DNA from: Actinoplanes sp. N902-109
Lineage (GTDB): Bacteria; Actinomycetota; Actinomycetes; Mycobacteriales; Micromonosporaceae
Assembly (NCBI RefSeq): GCF_000389965.1
Contig: NC_021191.1
Span: forward strand, 6,325,501 to 6,389,500
Length of the DNA: 64,000 nt
Direction of reading: 5' to 3'
The translations under genes and the position numbers were made by a program. The notes beneath the pieces were generated by a model. The model was given only the letters and a program-made list of their open reading frames with translations, was not told the origin of the DNA and searched no databases. This document shows, one piece after another, positions 1-8,623 of this stretch. How positions within the stretch are numbered: position 1 is the stretch's first letter; each line of letters opens with the position of its first letter.

Positions 1-975
1 GTGCACGAGGTTGAGCAAGGCCCCCAGCACGGGTGGTTCGCTGAGCCCGTGCTCGCGCCGGAAGTGCCGGCCGAAGCCGTCGTCGGTGCTGAACCAGCCG
101 ATCCACGTGGCCAGATAGGTGACCACGGTCAGCCCGGCACCGAGGATCAGCCGGCCGAGGTCGCCGGCCAGACCCGGCACGAACGCCCGGCGCACCCCGG
201 CCGAGCGGCGCGCCTGCACCCGCCACAGCACGACCAGCCCGGCGAGGAACGGCGCGAAGAACAGCGCACTCCATTTCACCCCGCAGGCCAGGCCGAAGCA
301 GACCCCGGCGACCAGCAGCCACCACGGCGCGGCCCGGGGCCGCCGCGCACCGGCTTCGAGCGCCCGCAGCCAGCCCCGGCGGTACCGGTCGCGGTCGAGC
401 AGGACGGCTGCGAAGGTCATCAGCACGAACAGGCCGAGGAAGATGTCGAGCAGCGAGGTGCGGGACAGCACGAACTGGAAGCCGTCGAGGGTCATCAGCA
501 GGCCCGCGGCACCGGCGAGCACGACCGAGTGGAACATCCGGTAGGCGACCCGGATGAGGATCAGGATCATCAGCGTGCCGGCGATCGCGGCGGGGAAGCG
601 CCAGCCCAGCTCGGTGTTGCCGAACGCCTTCTCGCCCAGCGCGATCAGCCACTTGCCCAGCGGCGGGTGCACGACGTACGCGGGCTGGTCGCGCTCGGTG
701 TCCCACTCCACGCCGCGCTGCAGCATGTCCCAGGCGTCGGTCGGGTAGTAGATCTCGTCGAAGACGTAGCCCCGGGGGTGGGTGATCCCGTTCAGCCGCA
801 GCATCAGCGCCACGGCTGAGATCAACCCCGTGACGACCCAGGAGTACGGGTCGAGCCAGTTCTCCAGCGTCGCCAGCCGCCGCCGCACGACCTCGGGGAC
901 GCCGCGCCCACCGCCGGCCTCGGGTGCGGGCGGGGTTTGCAGGATGCGCGCGGTCTCCGCTGTGGCCGTGGTCAC
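1..975 (-). CDS. pmt: Polyprenol-phosphate-mannose:protein mannosyltransferase, partial
   Basis: The reading frame starts at a GTG at 973-975 and is open for 325 codons to the left edge, so the C-terminus is missing. The protein is an integral membrane GT39-type enzyme that transfers mannose from polyprenyl-phosphate-mannose to Ser/Thr of secreted proteins at the outer face of the membrane. Supporting motifs are the acidic loop DEIYYPTDAW around residue 72, which carries the catalytic Asp-Glu pair of the PMT family, and VHPPLGKW around residue 104. Several hydrophobic segments follow. An in-frame TAG just upstream of the GTG (985-987) fixes the start. The gene is divergent from the DUF1684 gene. 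Family assignment is firm; the acceptor proteins are unknown. Confidence 0.93.
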   Translation of the reverse strand, partial: MTTATAETARILQTPPAPEAGGGRGVPEVVRRRLATLENWLDPYSWVVTGLISAVALMLRLNGITHPRGYVFDEIYYPTDAWDMLQRGVEWDTERDQPAYVVHPPLGKWLIALGEKAFGNTELGWRFPAAIAGTLMILILIRVAYRMFHSVVLAGAAGLLMTLDGFQFVLSRTSLLDIFLGLFVLMTFAAVLLDRDRYRRGWLRALEAGARRPRAAPWWLLVAGVCFGLACGVKWSALFFAPFLAGLVVLWRVQARRSAGVRRAFVPGLAGDLGRLILGAGLTVVTYLATWIGWFSTDDGFGRHFRREHGLSEPPVLGALLNLVH

Positions 976-1122
976 CCTGTGATCCTAGGAGCCCCGGGCC
1001 ACCGCGGCACCGATGCGTACGGCCGCCCGGTCGCAGGCACTGTGACCAGCGCGACCATGGCGGTTAAACCTACCCGGATTGTAGGGTTGGGAGGACCACT
1101 CCCAAGATCAACTGAGGTCCCC

Positions 1123-1809
1123 ATGACACACGCCGCAGCGGCGGACCACGACGCCTGGCGCGCGAGCCGCCGCAGCGCCGTCGCCGGACCCACCGGCAAC
1201 CTGGCCCTGATCGACACCCGGTGGGGTGCCACCGACCCGGCCGCCGAGCTGGCCGGGCAGCCCGCCACCGTGACCGCCACCACTCTGCAGCGCCGGGACC
1301 CGATCACCGGCATCCAGGAGCACGGCGTCCGGCTCTGGGACGCGGATTCCCCGGCGATCCAGAACTTCGAGGGCATCGACACGTTCGCCTACGACCCGGC
1401 CTGGGTGCTCGAGGCGCGCTACACCGAGGTGCCCGGCGCCCGGCAGGTGCCGTTCCAGCACCTGCGCGACGCCGGCTTCACCCGGGACCTGCCGGTGCCC
1501 GGCGACATCGACGTCACCATCGGCGGCCGGGACTACACGCTCAGCGCGTTCGACGACGACGGCACGCTGCTGCTGGTCTTCGGCGACCCGACCAACGGCG
1601 TGCAGACGTACGGCTCCGGGCGGTTCCTGTTCGTCGACCGGGCCCCCGGGCAGGACCGGGTGCTGCTCGACTTCAACCGCGCGTTCGTCCCGCCGTGCGG
1701 CTTCTCCCCGCACTACAACTGCCCCCTGCCGCCCCCGCAGAACCGGATCGCCGTGCCCGTCGAGGCCGGCGAGAAGGTTCCCGTGTTCACGAACGAGACG
1801 GAGAAATGA
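1123..1809 (+). CDS. DUF1684 domain protein
   Basis: A 228-residue soluble protein of the DUF1684 family, whose function is not established. The family hallmark is visible near the C-terminus: DFNRAFVPPCGFSPHYNCP, a Pro/Cys/Tyr-rich stretch followed by LPPPQNR. The frame is open further upstream, but the ATG at 1123 is chosen because a GAGG Shine-Dalgarno sequence lies about six bases before it and the family-like sequence starts there. Its stop codon overlaps the ATG of the binding-protein gene (ATGA), so it is translationally coupled to the ABC importer. That coupling suggests a role linked to the imported substrate, but nothing shows which one. No signal peptide or membrane segment is evident. 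Confidence 0.85.
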   Translation: MTHAAAADHDAWRASRRSAVAGPTGNLALIDTRWGATDPAAELAGQPATVTATTLQRRDPITGIQEHGVRLWDADSPAIQNFEGIDTFAYDPAWVLEARYTEVPGARQVPFQHLRDAGFTRDLPVPGDIDVTIGGRDYTLSAFDDDGTLLLVFGDPTNGVQTYGSGRFLFVDRAPGQDRVLLDFNRAFVPPCGFSPHYNCPLPPPQNRIAVPVEAGEKVPVFTNETEK

Positions 1810-3311
1810 ACGTGCGCAAGCTGATCACGGCTTCGCTGGCCCTGGTCACCGCGGCCGGCCTGCTGGCCGCCTGCGGCGACGACGGCGGGGGTTCCTCCGG
1901 TGGCAGCGGTGGCACCGCCACCATCCAGGTCGGCTCGCAGTACGAGCCGCAGAACCTGGACAACACCGCCGGCGGCGGTCAGGGCGTGACCGAGGCGCTC
2001 AACGGCAACGTCTATGAGGGCCTGTTCAAGCTCACCGACACCGGCACGGTCGAGCCGCTGCTGGCGAAGAGCAACAAGGTCAGCGACGACGGCCTCACCT
2101 ACACGTTCACGCTGCAGCCCGACGTGAAGTTCCACTCCGGCAAGGCGCTCACCTCCGCCGACGTCAAGGCCGGCATCGAGCGGGTGACCGCCGATAACTC
2201 GAAGTCCTCGCGTAAGAGCAACCTCGAGGTGGTCAAGTCGATCGCCACGCCGGACGACGCGACGGTGGTCGTGACGCTCTCCAGCCGCTCGATCTCGTTC
2301 ATCTACAACCTCAGCTACGTGTGGATCGTCAACTCGCAGGCGAAGGACTACACGACGACCGCCGACGGCACCGGGCCGTACAAGCTGGGGCAGTGGAAGC
2401 GCGGCTCGACGCTGACGCTGACCAAGTTCGACGGCTACTGGGGCACGCCTGCCAAGAACGCCGGGGTGGTGTTCCACTACTTCACCGACGCCACCGCGCT
2501 CAACAACGCGCTGCTCACCAACGCGGTCGACGTGGTCACCAGCGAGCAGAGCCCGGACGCCCTGGCACAGTTCTCCAACAACTCGTCGTACAAAATCACC
2601 AACGGCAAGTCGACGACCAAGCTGTTGCTCGCGTTCAACGACAAGGTCGCGCCGTTCGACAAGGTCGAGGTGCGCCAGGCGGTCAGCCGCGCGATCGACG
2701 ACAAGAAGCTGCTGAACTCCATCTGGGGTGATTACGGCACGCCGATCGGCTCGATGGTCCCGCCGACCGATCCCTGGTACGAGGACCTCACCACGGTCAA
2801 CGCCTACGACCCGGCCTCGGCCAAGCAGCTGCTCGCCCGGGCCGGCTTGCCCAACGGCTTCTCGTTCACGCTCGACACCCCGAACTACGACCCGCACCCC
2901 ACCGCGGCGACGTTCCTCAAGTCGGAGCTGGCGAAGGTCGGCATCACGGTCACCATCAACACGATCACCGCCGACCAGTGGTACACGAAGGTCTACCAGA
3001 AGCACGACTTCACGGCGACGATGCAGGAACACGTCAACGATCGGGACGTGGTGTTCTACGGCAACCCGGACTTCTACTTCGGGTACGACAACAAGCAGGT
3101 CACCACCGAGATCAACCAGGCCGAGCAGGCGAAGACCGCCGACGGGCAGACCGCGTTGCTCAAGCAGGCCAACAAGACGATCGCTGAGCAGGCGGCCAGC
3201 GACTGGCTGTACCTCTACCCGCAGATCGTGGTCGCGTCGGCGAAGCTGTCCGGCTACCCGGTCAACGGGCTCAACGCGCAGTTCTTCGCGTACGGCATCG
3301 TCAAGAGCTGA
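1806..3311 (+). CDS. ABC transporter substrate-binding lipoprotein, peptide/nickel (SBP_bac_5) family
   Basis: A 501-residue extracytoplasmic binding protein. The N-terminus MNVRKLITAS leads into a hydrophobic signal and a lipobox LLAAC (Cys about residue 23), followed by a Gly/Ser-rich linker, so the mature protein should be a membrane-anchored lipoprotein. The body has the family-5 pattern of dipeptide/oligopeptide/nickel receptors, including an N-lobe segment close to the usual 'L.y.f.Lr..vkFHdG' motif (TFTLQPDVKFHSGKALT). The ATG at 1806 overlaps the stop of the preceding gene. It is the receptor for the importer encoded by the next four genes. Ligand cannot be read from sequence; peptides are the default guess. 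Confidence 0.92.
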   Translation: MNVRKLITASLALVTAAGLLAACGDDGGGSSGGSGGTATIQVGSQYEPQNLDNTAGGGQGVTEALNGNVYEGLFKLTDTGTVEPLLAKSNKVSDDGLTYTFTLQPDVKFHSGKALTSADVKAGIERVTADNSKSSRKSNLEVVKSIATPDDATVVVTLSSRSISFIYNLSYVWIVNSQAKDYTTTADGTGPYKLGQWKRGSTLTLTKFDGYWGTPAKNAGVVFHYFTDATALNNALLTNAVDVVTSEQSPDALAQFSNNSSYKITNGKSTTKLLLAFNDKVAPFDKVEVRQAVSRAIDDKKLLNSIWGDYGTPIGSMVPPTDPWYEDLTTVNAYDPASAKQLLARAGLPNGFSFTLDTPNYDPHPTAATFLKSELAKVGITVTINTITADQWYTKVYQKHDFTATMQEHVNDRDVVFYGNPDFYFGYDNKQVTTEINQAEQAKTADGQTALLKQANKTIAEQAASDWLYLYPQIVVASAKLSGYPVNGLNAQFFAYGIVKS

Positions 3312-4267
3312 TGATCCGCTACCTGGTGCGCCGGACAGCGATCCTCATCGGGTCGCTGTTCTTCGCTGCCGTGGCGCTGTTCGTGCTGCTCCGGCTGCTG
3401 CCGGGCGACCCGGCCAACGCGCTGCTCCCGGTCGGCGCGACCCCCGAGCAGATCGAGGCGGCCCGGCGCGAGCTGGGCACGGACGCGTCGCTGCCCGCCC
3501 AGTTCGGCTCCTGGCTGCACGACCTGGCCACCCTCGACCTGGGCACGTCGCTGATCAGCACGCTGCCGGTGGGCCCGGAGATCACCGCCCGGCTGCCGGT
3601 CACCGTGCCGCTGACCCTCGCCGCGTTCGTGCTCGCCGTGCTCGTCGCGGTGCCGGTCGGTGTGCTGGCGGCGGCGCGGGCCGACCGCTGGTACGGCCCG
3701 GTCCTCAACGCGATCGCCCAGCTCGGCATCGCCGTACCCGCGTTCTGGCTGGGCCTGCTGCTCGTGACGGTGTTCGCGCTGCGGCTGCGGGTGCTGCCCG
3801 CCGGTGGCTTCCCGCCGGACGGCTGGGGTGACCCCGGCCCGGCGGCGCAGGCCCTGGTCCTGCCGGTCGTGACGGTCGCGCTGGTGATGAGCGCATCGCT
3901 GATCCGGTACGTGCGCACGGCGACCCTGGAAGTCCTCGGCGCCGATCACCTGCGTACGGCACGGGCGCTCGGCGCCTCCCCGGTGCAGGCGATGGTGCGG
4001 CACGGGTTGCGCAACGCGGCCGTACCCGTGATCTCGGTCCTGGCGATGGAACTCGCCACCACGTTCCTCGGCGCGGTCGTGGTGGAGAGCGTTTTCGCGC
4101 TGCCCGGCCTGGGCGGTCTGCTGGTGCGCGCGATCAGCCAGCACGACTACCCGGTGATCCAGGGCGTGATGCTGGTCAGCACCGCCACCGTGCTGGTCGT
4201 CGGCTTTCTCGGCGACCTCGCCCAGCGGGTGGCCGACCCGCGGCTGCTCCGGCGGGGTGCCTCGTGA
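3311..4267 (+). CDS. ABC transporter permease, DppB/OppB type
   Basis: A 318-residue inner-membrane permease with about six transmembrane segments. It begins MIRYLVRRTAILIGSLFF, the usual start of DppB-type permeases, and has the large periplasmic loop between helices 1 and 2 and the cytoplasmic EAA-like segment (RTARALGASPVQAMVRHGLR, about residues 215-234) that docks on the ATPases. The start ATG overlaps the previous stop by one base and its own stop overlaps the next start (GTGA), so the operon is tightly coupled. It forms the membrane channel together with the next gene product. Confidence 0.93.
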   Translation: MIRYLVRRTAILIGSLFFAAVALFVLLRLLPGDPANALLPVGATPEQIEAARRELGTDASLPAQFGSWLHDLATLDLGTSLISTLPVGPEITARLPVTVPLTLAAFVLAVLVAVPVGVLAAARADRWYGPVLNAIAQLGIAVPAFWLGLLLVTVFALRLRVLPAGGFPPDGWGDPGPAAQALVLPVVTVALVMSASLIRYVRTATLEVLGADHLRTARALGASPVQAMVRHGLRNAAVPVISVLAMELATTFLGAVVVESVFALPGLGGLLVRAISQHDYPVIQGVMLVSTATVLVVGFLGDLAQRVADPRLLRRGAS

Positions 4268-5082
4268 GCCGGCGGCGGTCGCTGCACCTCGCCGCCGGGC
4301 TGGCGCTGGTGCTGATCGTGGTGGCCGCGGTGCTGGTCTCGTACGTCTGGCTGCCGTTCACCCCGGACGACACCTCCGGCGGCCGGCTCACCCCACCCGG
4401 CGGCGACCACCTGCTCGGCACCGACAAGCTCGGCCGCGACCTGTTCACCCAGCTGCTCATCGGCGGCCGGATCGCGCTCGGCACCGCGCTGGGCGCGGTG
4501 GCGGTGGGCGGCGTGCTCGGGGTCGGCGCGGGCCTGCTCGCCGGGTTCGCCACCCGCTGGCTCGACGATGCCGCCGCGGTCGTGCTGGACATCCTCATCG
4601 CGTTCCCCACGCTGCTGCTGGCGATGCTGATCGTGGCCGGCGTGGGGGCCTCGCTCGGCACCGCGGTCCTGGCGATCGGGCTGGCCATGGCGGCGCTGGT
4701 GGCCCGGCTGACCCGGGTGCTGGTCAAGCAGGTGCTGGCCCGCGACTACATCACTGCGGCACGGATCGCCGGCGTCTCGTGGCCGCGCATCGTGCTCAGC
4801 CACGTGCTGCCCAACATCGCCCCGGTCGTTCTGGTCAACCTGGCGCTGCAGGCCGGGCTGGCGGTGCTGGCCGAGGCCAGCCTGTCCTACCTGGGCCTGG
4901 GCACCCCGCCGCCGAATGCGTCGTGGGGCCGGATGCTGTTCGAGGCGCAGGCCACGGTGCTCACCGCGCCGGCCGCCGCGATCGCGCCCGGCCTGGCCCT
5001 GGTGCTGCTGGTGGTGGGGGTCAACCTGACCGCCGACGGTCTGCGCGACTTCACCGACCCGACCCGCCGGGGGCGACGATGA
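4264..5082 (+). CDS. ABC transporter permease, DppC/OppC type
   Basis: A 272-residue permease that pairs with the preceding DppB-like subunit. It has the short N-terminal helix, then the conserved periplasmic segment GGDHLLGTDKLGRDLFTQLL (about residues 46-65) that is diagnostic of DppC/OppC proteins, and an EAA-like loop (DYITAARIAGVSWPRIVLSH). The GTG start overlaps the previous stop. Its last codons overlap the start of the first ATPase gene. The C-terminal end NLTADGLRDFTDP is typical of the family and shows that the protein is complete. Confidence 0.93.
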   Translation: MSRRRSLHLAAGLALVLIVVAAVLVSYVWLPFTPDDTSGGRLTPPGGDHLLGTDKLGRDLFTQLLIGGRIALGTALGAVAVGGVLGVGAGLLAGFATRWLDDAAAVVLDILIAFPTLLLAMLIVAGVGASLGTAVLAIGLAMAALVARLTRVLVKQVLARDYITAARIAGVSWPRIVLSHVLPNIAPVVLVNLALQAGLAVLAEASLSYLGLGTPPPNASWGRMLFEAQATVLTAPAAAIAPGLALVLLVVGVNLTADGLRDFTDPTRRGRR

Positions 5083-5874
5083 GCCTGCTGACCGTCGACG
5101 GTCTGACCATCCGCAACCAGGCCGGGCAGGCCCTGGTCGAGGACGTGTCGTTCACCGCCGGGCCCGGCGACCGGCTGGGGCTGCTCGGCGAGTCCGGCTC
5201 GGGCAAGTCGCTGACCGCGCTGGCGGCCACCGGGCTGCTGCCGCCGGGGTTGACCGCGACCGGTGAGCTGCACCTCGACGGTGTCGACATGATCCGCGCG
5301 CCGGAGCGACGCCGGATCCCGGTGCGCGGCCGGGTCGCCGCCGTGGTCTTCCAGGAACCGCTCACCGCGCTCGACCCGCTCATGCCGGTGGGCCGGCAGA
5401 TCGCCGAACCGATCCGCCGCTTCCGGTCGTTACGCGGAAGCGGCCTGCGCGACGCCGTGCACGCGGCCCTCGACGAGGTCCGCCTCACCGGCACCGGCCG
5501 GATCGCGCGGGCCTATCCGCACGAACTCTCCGGCGGCCAGCGCCAACGGGTAGCGATCGCGATGGCCGTGGCCTGCCGCCCCCGGCTGCTGATCGCCGAC
5601 GAACCGACCACGGCGCTGGACGTCACCGTGCAGGCCGAGATCCTCGACCTGCTCGACCGGCTCGTCACCGCCAACGGCACCGCGCTGCTGTTCATCACCC
5701 ACGACCTGCCGGTGGCCGCCCGCGTGGTCCGCGACGCCCACGTGCTGCGGCACGGCGAGATCGTCGAGTCCGGCCCGATCGCACGGATCATCGCCGCGCC
5801 GCGGCACCCCTACACCCGTACCCTCGTCGACAGCGCCCGCCGCTTCGACGCCGCCCTGCACCGGACCGGCGCCC

Positions 5875-5882
<8 letters not shown>
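5079..5882 (+). CDS. ABC transporter ATP-binding protein, DppD/OppD type
   Basis: A 267-residue ATPase that energises the importer. Walker A is GESGSGKS (about residues 36-43), the signature is LSGGQRQRVAIAMA, and Walker B is LLIADEPTTALD. The frame extends upstream inside the permease gene, but the ATG at 5079, preceded by a GGGCGACG stretch, begins the family alignment (MSLLTVDGLTI). The C-terminal HPYTRTLVDSA segment is the DppD-like tail. The usual cysteine-rich oligopeptide tail of longer OppD proteins is short here. It overlaps the start of the second ATPase by eight bases. Confidence 0.92.
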
Positions 5883-6624
<742 letters not shown>

Positions 6625-6753
6625 CGCCGACCGGCGCCGGGTTCGCCAGCTCGCCGGGGATGCACTCCAGGTCCCGCTGAGGGGTGCGGATCCGGCCCGC
6701 CTTCTGGTCCGCCTCGCCGCCCGCAAGACGGTCCAGGTCGCCGGCGGGACGAC

Positions 6754-6898
6754 GGGCCGGGTCGCGGGCAGGAACGGCGGGCCAGGTCGCCGGCGGAGGG
6801 ACGGGCCGGATCGCGAGCGGAGGAGCGGGCCGGATCGCGAGCGGAGGAGCGGGCCGGATCGCGAGCGGAAAAGCGAGCCGGATCGCGAGCGGACGAGC
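6754..6898. repeat. 24-bp tandem repeat (minisatellite) in convergent intergenic region
   Basis: Between two convergent genes (6625-6913) lies a tandem array with a 24-base period. Four well-conserved units run 6803-6826, 6827-6850, 6851-6874 and 6875-6898, each built around the core GGATCGCGAGCGGA; units one and two are identical and later ones differ by one to three bases. Two degenerate copies lie to the left (about 6754-6802). It sits immediately beyond the stop codon of the enoyl-CoA hydratase-like gene, so it would lie in that gene's 3' untranslated RNA. I see no hairpin terminator in the array itself and no protein-coding reason for it. Confidence 0.85.
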
Positions 6899-6913
6899 GG
6901 GCGGGACGACGGG

Positions 6914-8215
6914 TCAGGACTGCTGAACGTGCTGACGGTGCGGGACGCCGCTGTCGCTGCCGGGACGGCGACCACTCAGGTGGTGCAGCACGCCGCCCAG
7001 CCAGGGCGGGAAGCCAGCGGCCAGCACCGAGGCGAGGTCGGCGGCGGCCGGATCGATGACGAGGCCCGCGTCGAGCAGGCGGCTCGCGGCGGCGCTCATC
7101 GCGTCCGGATCGGGCCCGGCATCCAGCAGCGTCTGGACGAACGACGTCGTGCCGCCGCGGATGACGACGGGAATGCCGCCACGGGCGCGGACCGCGGCGA
7201 CCGTGGCCTCCGGCGCGGCGCCGGTGATCTCGACGACGGGTGCATCGGGGGCGAAGAAGACTGCGGCGAGCGGATTCGCCGCGATCTGCGGGAACTCGCG
7301 CACGACCGCCCCGGTCCCGGCGACTGTGCGCACAGCGGTGAACAGGTGGCTCAGCGCCGGGAACTCGGGCGCGCTCAGCAGCGTACGGAAGGCAGCGGTT
7401 TCGATCTCGAAGGCCTGGTCCACCGGCGCCGAGGCGCTGCGAACGGCCACATCGAGCACCGCCTGCAGGGCCCGGACCGGGGAGCCCGCCGACTGGCGCC
7501 GCACCTCGTCGGCCAGGCCGGGTGGCTCCTCGGTGCCGCCGGGGATCTCGTAACCGGGGCGCTCCCAGCGCTGCACGAACGGCTCGTCCGGCTGGGCCAG
7601 CACCCAGGCGTGGGCGGCGGCCACGACATCGTCGGCCAGGTCGTCGATCAGACCCGCGGCCAGTGCCTGCGCGGGGTGGAACGCGGTGCCCGGGCCGATG
7701 ATGTCGAGCACCGTCGCGGCGATCCCGGTCATCCGGGTCACCCGCACCACCCCGCCGCCGCCGGGCATGATGCCCATCCCGATCTCGCCGAGCGACCACA
7801 CCACCGACGGATCCGGCGGGCCGACCCGGTGGTGGCAGGCCAGCGCCAGCTCGAACCCGCCGCCGAGCGCCGAGCCGTTGAGCGCCGCGGCCACCGGCCG
7901 GCCCAGCGTCTCCAGCCTGCGCGCCTGGTCGCGCAGCGGCACGAGCAGGTCGTAGGTGCCGGCCGCCTCCTCGGCGGTGATCTCCCCCGGCTCGAACTCC
8001 GGGCCGGCGATGAACGAGCGCTTCGCCGACGTCAGCACGACACCGCGGATCGTGTCGAGATGCGCGGTGAGGTCGTCGAGGCACGCGTCGAGGCCCTCGT
8101 AGTGCCGACGGTTGATCATGTTGGCCGTACGGCCGGGGTCGTCGAACGTCACGGTCACGATGCCGGCGGCGTCCCGGACCCAGCGGACCGAGCCAGACTG
8201 TTTGATGTCTGTCAT
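6914..8215 (-). CDS. Enoyl-CoA hydratase/isomerase (crotonase) family protein, FadB-N-terminal-like
   Basis: A 433-residue protein. The first about 200 residues are a crotonase fold: VVLTSAKRSFIAGPEFE carries the first oxyanion-hole strand, and ALNGSALGGGFELALACHHR (about residues 109-128) carries the second, with the usual Gly-rich turn. The region GEIGMGIMPGGGGVVRVTRM contains the Glu and the PGGGG motif of FadB/FadJ hydratases. The C-terminal half resembles the linker of multifunctional fatty-oxidation proteins, but I see no dehydrogenase Rossmann domain. It probably acts on acyl-CoA substrates. It is divergent from an ArsR-type gene and its start codon lies inside a palindrome, which suggests direct repression. 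Confidence 0.8.
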   Translation of the reverse strand: MTDIKQSGSVRWVRDAAGIVTVTFDDPGRTANMINRRHYEGLDACLDDLTAHLDTIRGVVLTSAKRSFIAGPEFEPGEITAEEAAGTYDLLVPLRDQARRLETLGRPVAAALNGSALGGGFELALACHHRVGPPDPSVVWSLGEIGMGIMPGGGGVVRVTRMTGIAATVLDIIGPGTAFHPAQALAAGLIDDLADDVVAAAHAWVLAQPDEPFVQRWERPGYEIPGGTEEPPGLADEVRRQSAGSPVRALQAVLDVAVRSASAPVDQAFEIETAAFRTLLSAPEFPALSHLFTAVRTVAGTGAVVREFPQIAANPLAAVFFAPDAPVVEITGAAPEATVAAVRARGGIPVVIRGGTTSFVQTLLDAGPDPDAMSAAASRLLDAGLVIDPAAADLASVLAAGFPPWLGGVLHHLSGRRPGSDSGVPHRQHVQQS

Positions 8216-8240
8216 ACCGTCAGGCTAGCCGACGGTATGA
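8212..8240. promoter_or_regulatory. Inverted-repeat operator between crotonase gene and ArsR gene
   Basis: A perfect inverted repeat has arms TCATACCGTC (8212-8221) and GACGGTATGA (8231-8240), separated by nine bases that contain the smaller palindrome GGCTAGCC. The left arm covers the ATG of the minus-strand crotonase gene (8213-8215). The right arm contributes to TATGAT (8236-8241), a good -10 hexamer for the plus-strand ArsR gene. The position fits an operator through which the ArsR protein controls both genes. Binding itself is inferred. Confidence 0.7.
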
Positions 8241-8266
8241 TAAACATCCAACGGTAGGGTGGAGGC

Positions 8267-8581
8267 ATGGCGAGCGACGACGATCCGGTGCCCGACCTCA
8301 GCGGGATCGCCCTGATCGACGTGCTCCGGGCCGTCGCCGACCCGATCCGGCTGCGGATCGTGCAGACCCTCGCCGACGGTGAGCCGCACGCCAAATGCGG
8401 CAGACACTGGGATTTCGGCGTCCACAAGTCCACGATGACGCACCACTTCCGGTTGCTGCGCCAGGCCGGCCTGACCCGGACCACCGTCACCGGCCGCACG
8501 CACACGATCGAGTTGCGCCGCGCCGAGGTGGAGGCCCGCTTCCCGGGCCTGCTCGACGCCCTTACCGACCGCCGGCCCTGA
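8267..8581 (+). CDS. ArsR-type winged-helix transcriptional regulator
   Basis: A 104-residue regulator. The segment IDVLRAVADPIRLRIVQTLA is the typical first helix pair of ArsR-family winged helices, and STMTHHFRLLRQAGLT (about residues 64-79) is the recognition helix and following turn. There is no obvious metal-site pair such as the CxC of arsenic or cadmium sensors; only one Cys is seen (AKCGRHW). Members of this subfamily often sense non-metal ligands. A GGTGGAGG Shine-Dalgarno sequence precedes the ATG. It is divergent from the crotonase gene across a palindrome, its likely target. Confidence 0.85.
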   Translation: MASDDDPVPDLSGIALIDVLRAVADPIRLRIVQTLADGEPHAKCGRHWDFGVHKSTMTHHFRLLRQAGLTRTTVTGRTHTIELRRAEVEARFPGLLDALTDRRP

Positions 8582-8582
8582 A

Positions 8583-8605
8583 CTGCCGCGCCGCCGCTGC
8601 GGCAG
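8583..8605. terminator. Hairpin between convergent genes
   Basis: CTGCCGC (8583-8589) pairs with GCGGCAG (8599-8605) around a nine-base GC loop, directly after the ArsR stop and before the end of the minus-strand monooxygenase gene. It is a plausible bidirectional terminator without a U-tract, as is common in high-GC actinobacteria. Confidence 0.5.
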
Positions 8606-8623
8606 CGGGCCGGCGACCGGCCG

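Noticed and set aside
937..1122. An upstream extension of the DUF1684 gene to a start near 937
   Set aside because: The extension lies antisense to the mannosyltransferase start and divergent promoter, has no family similarity, and ATG 1123 has a good ribosome-binding site.
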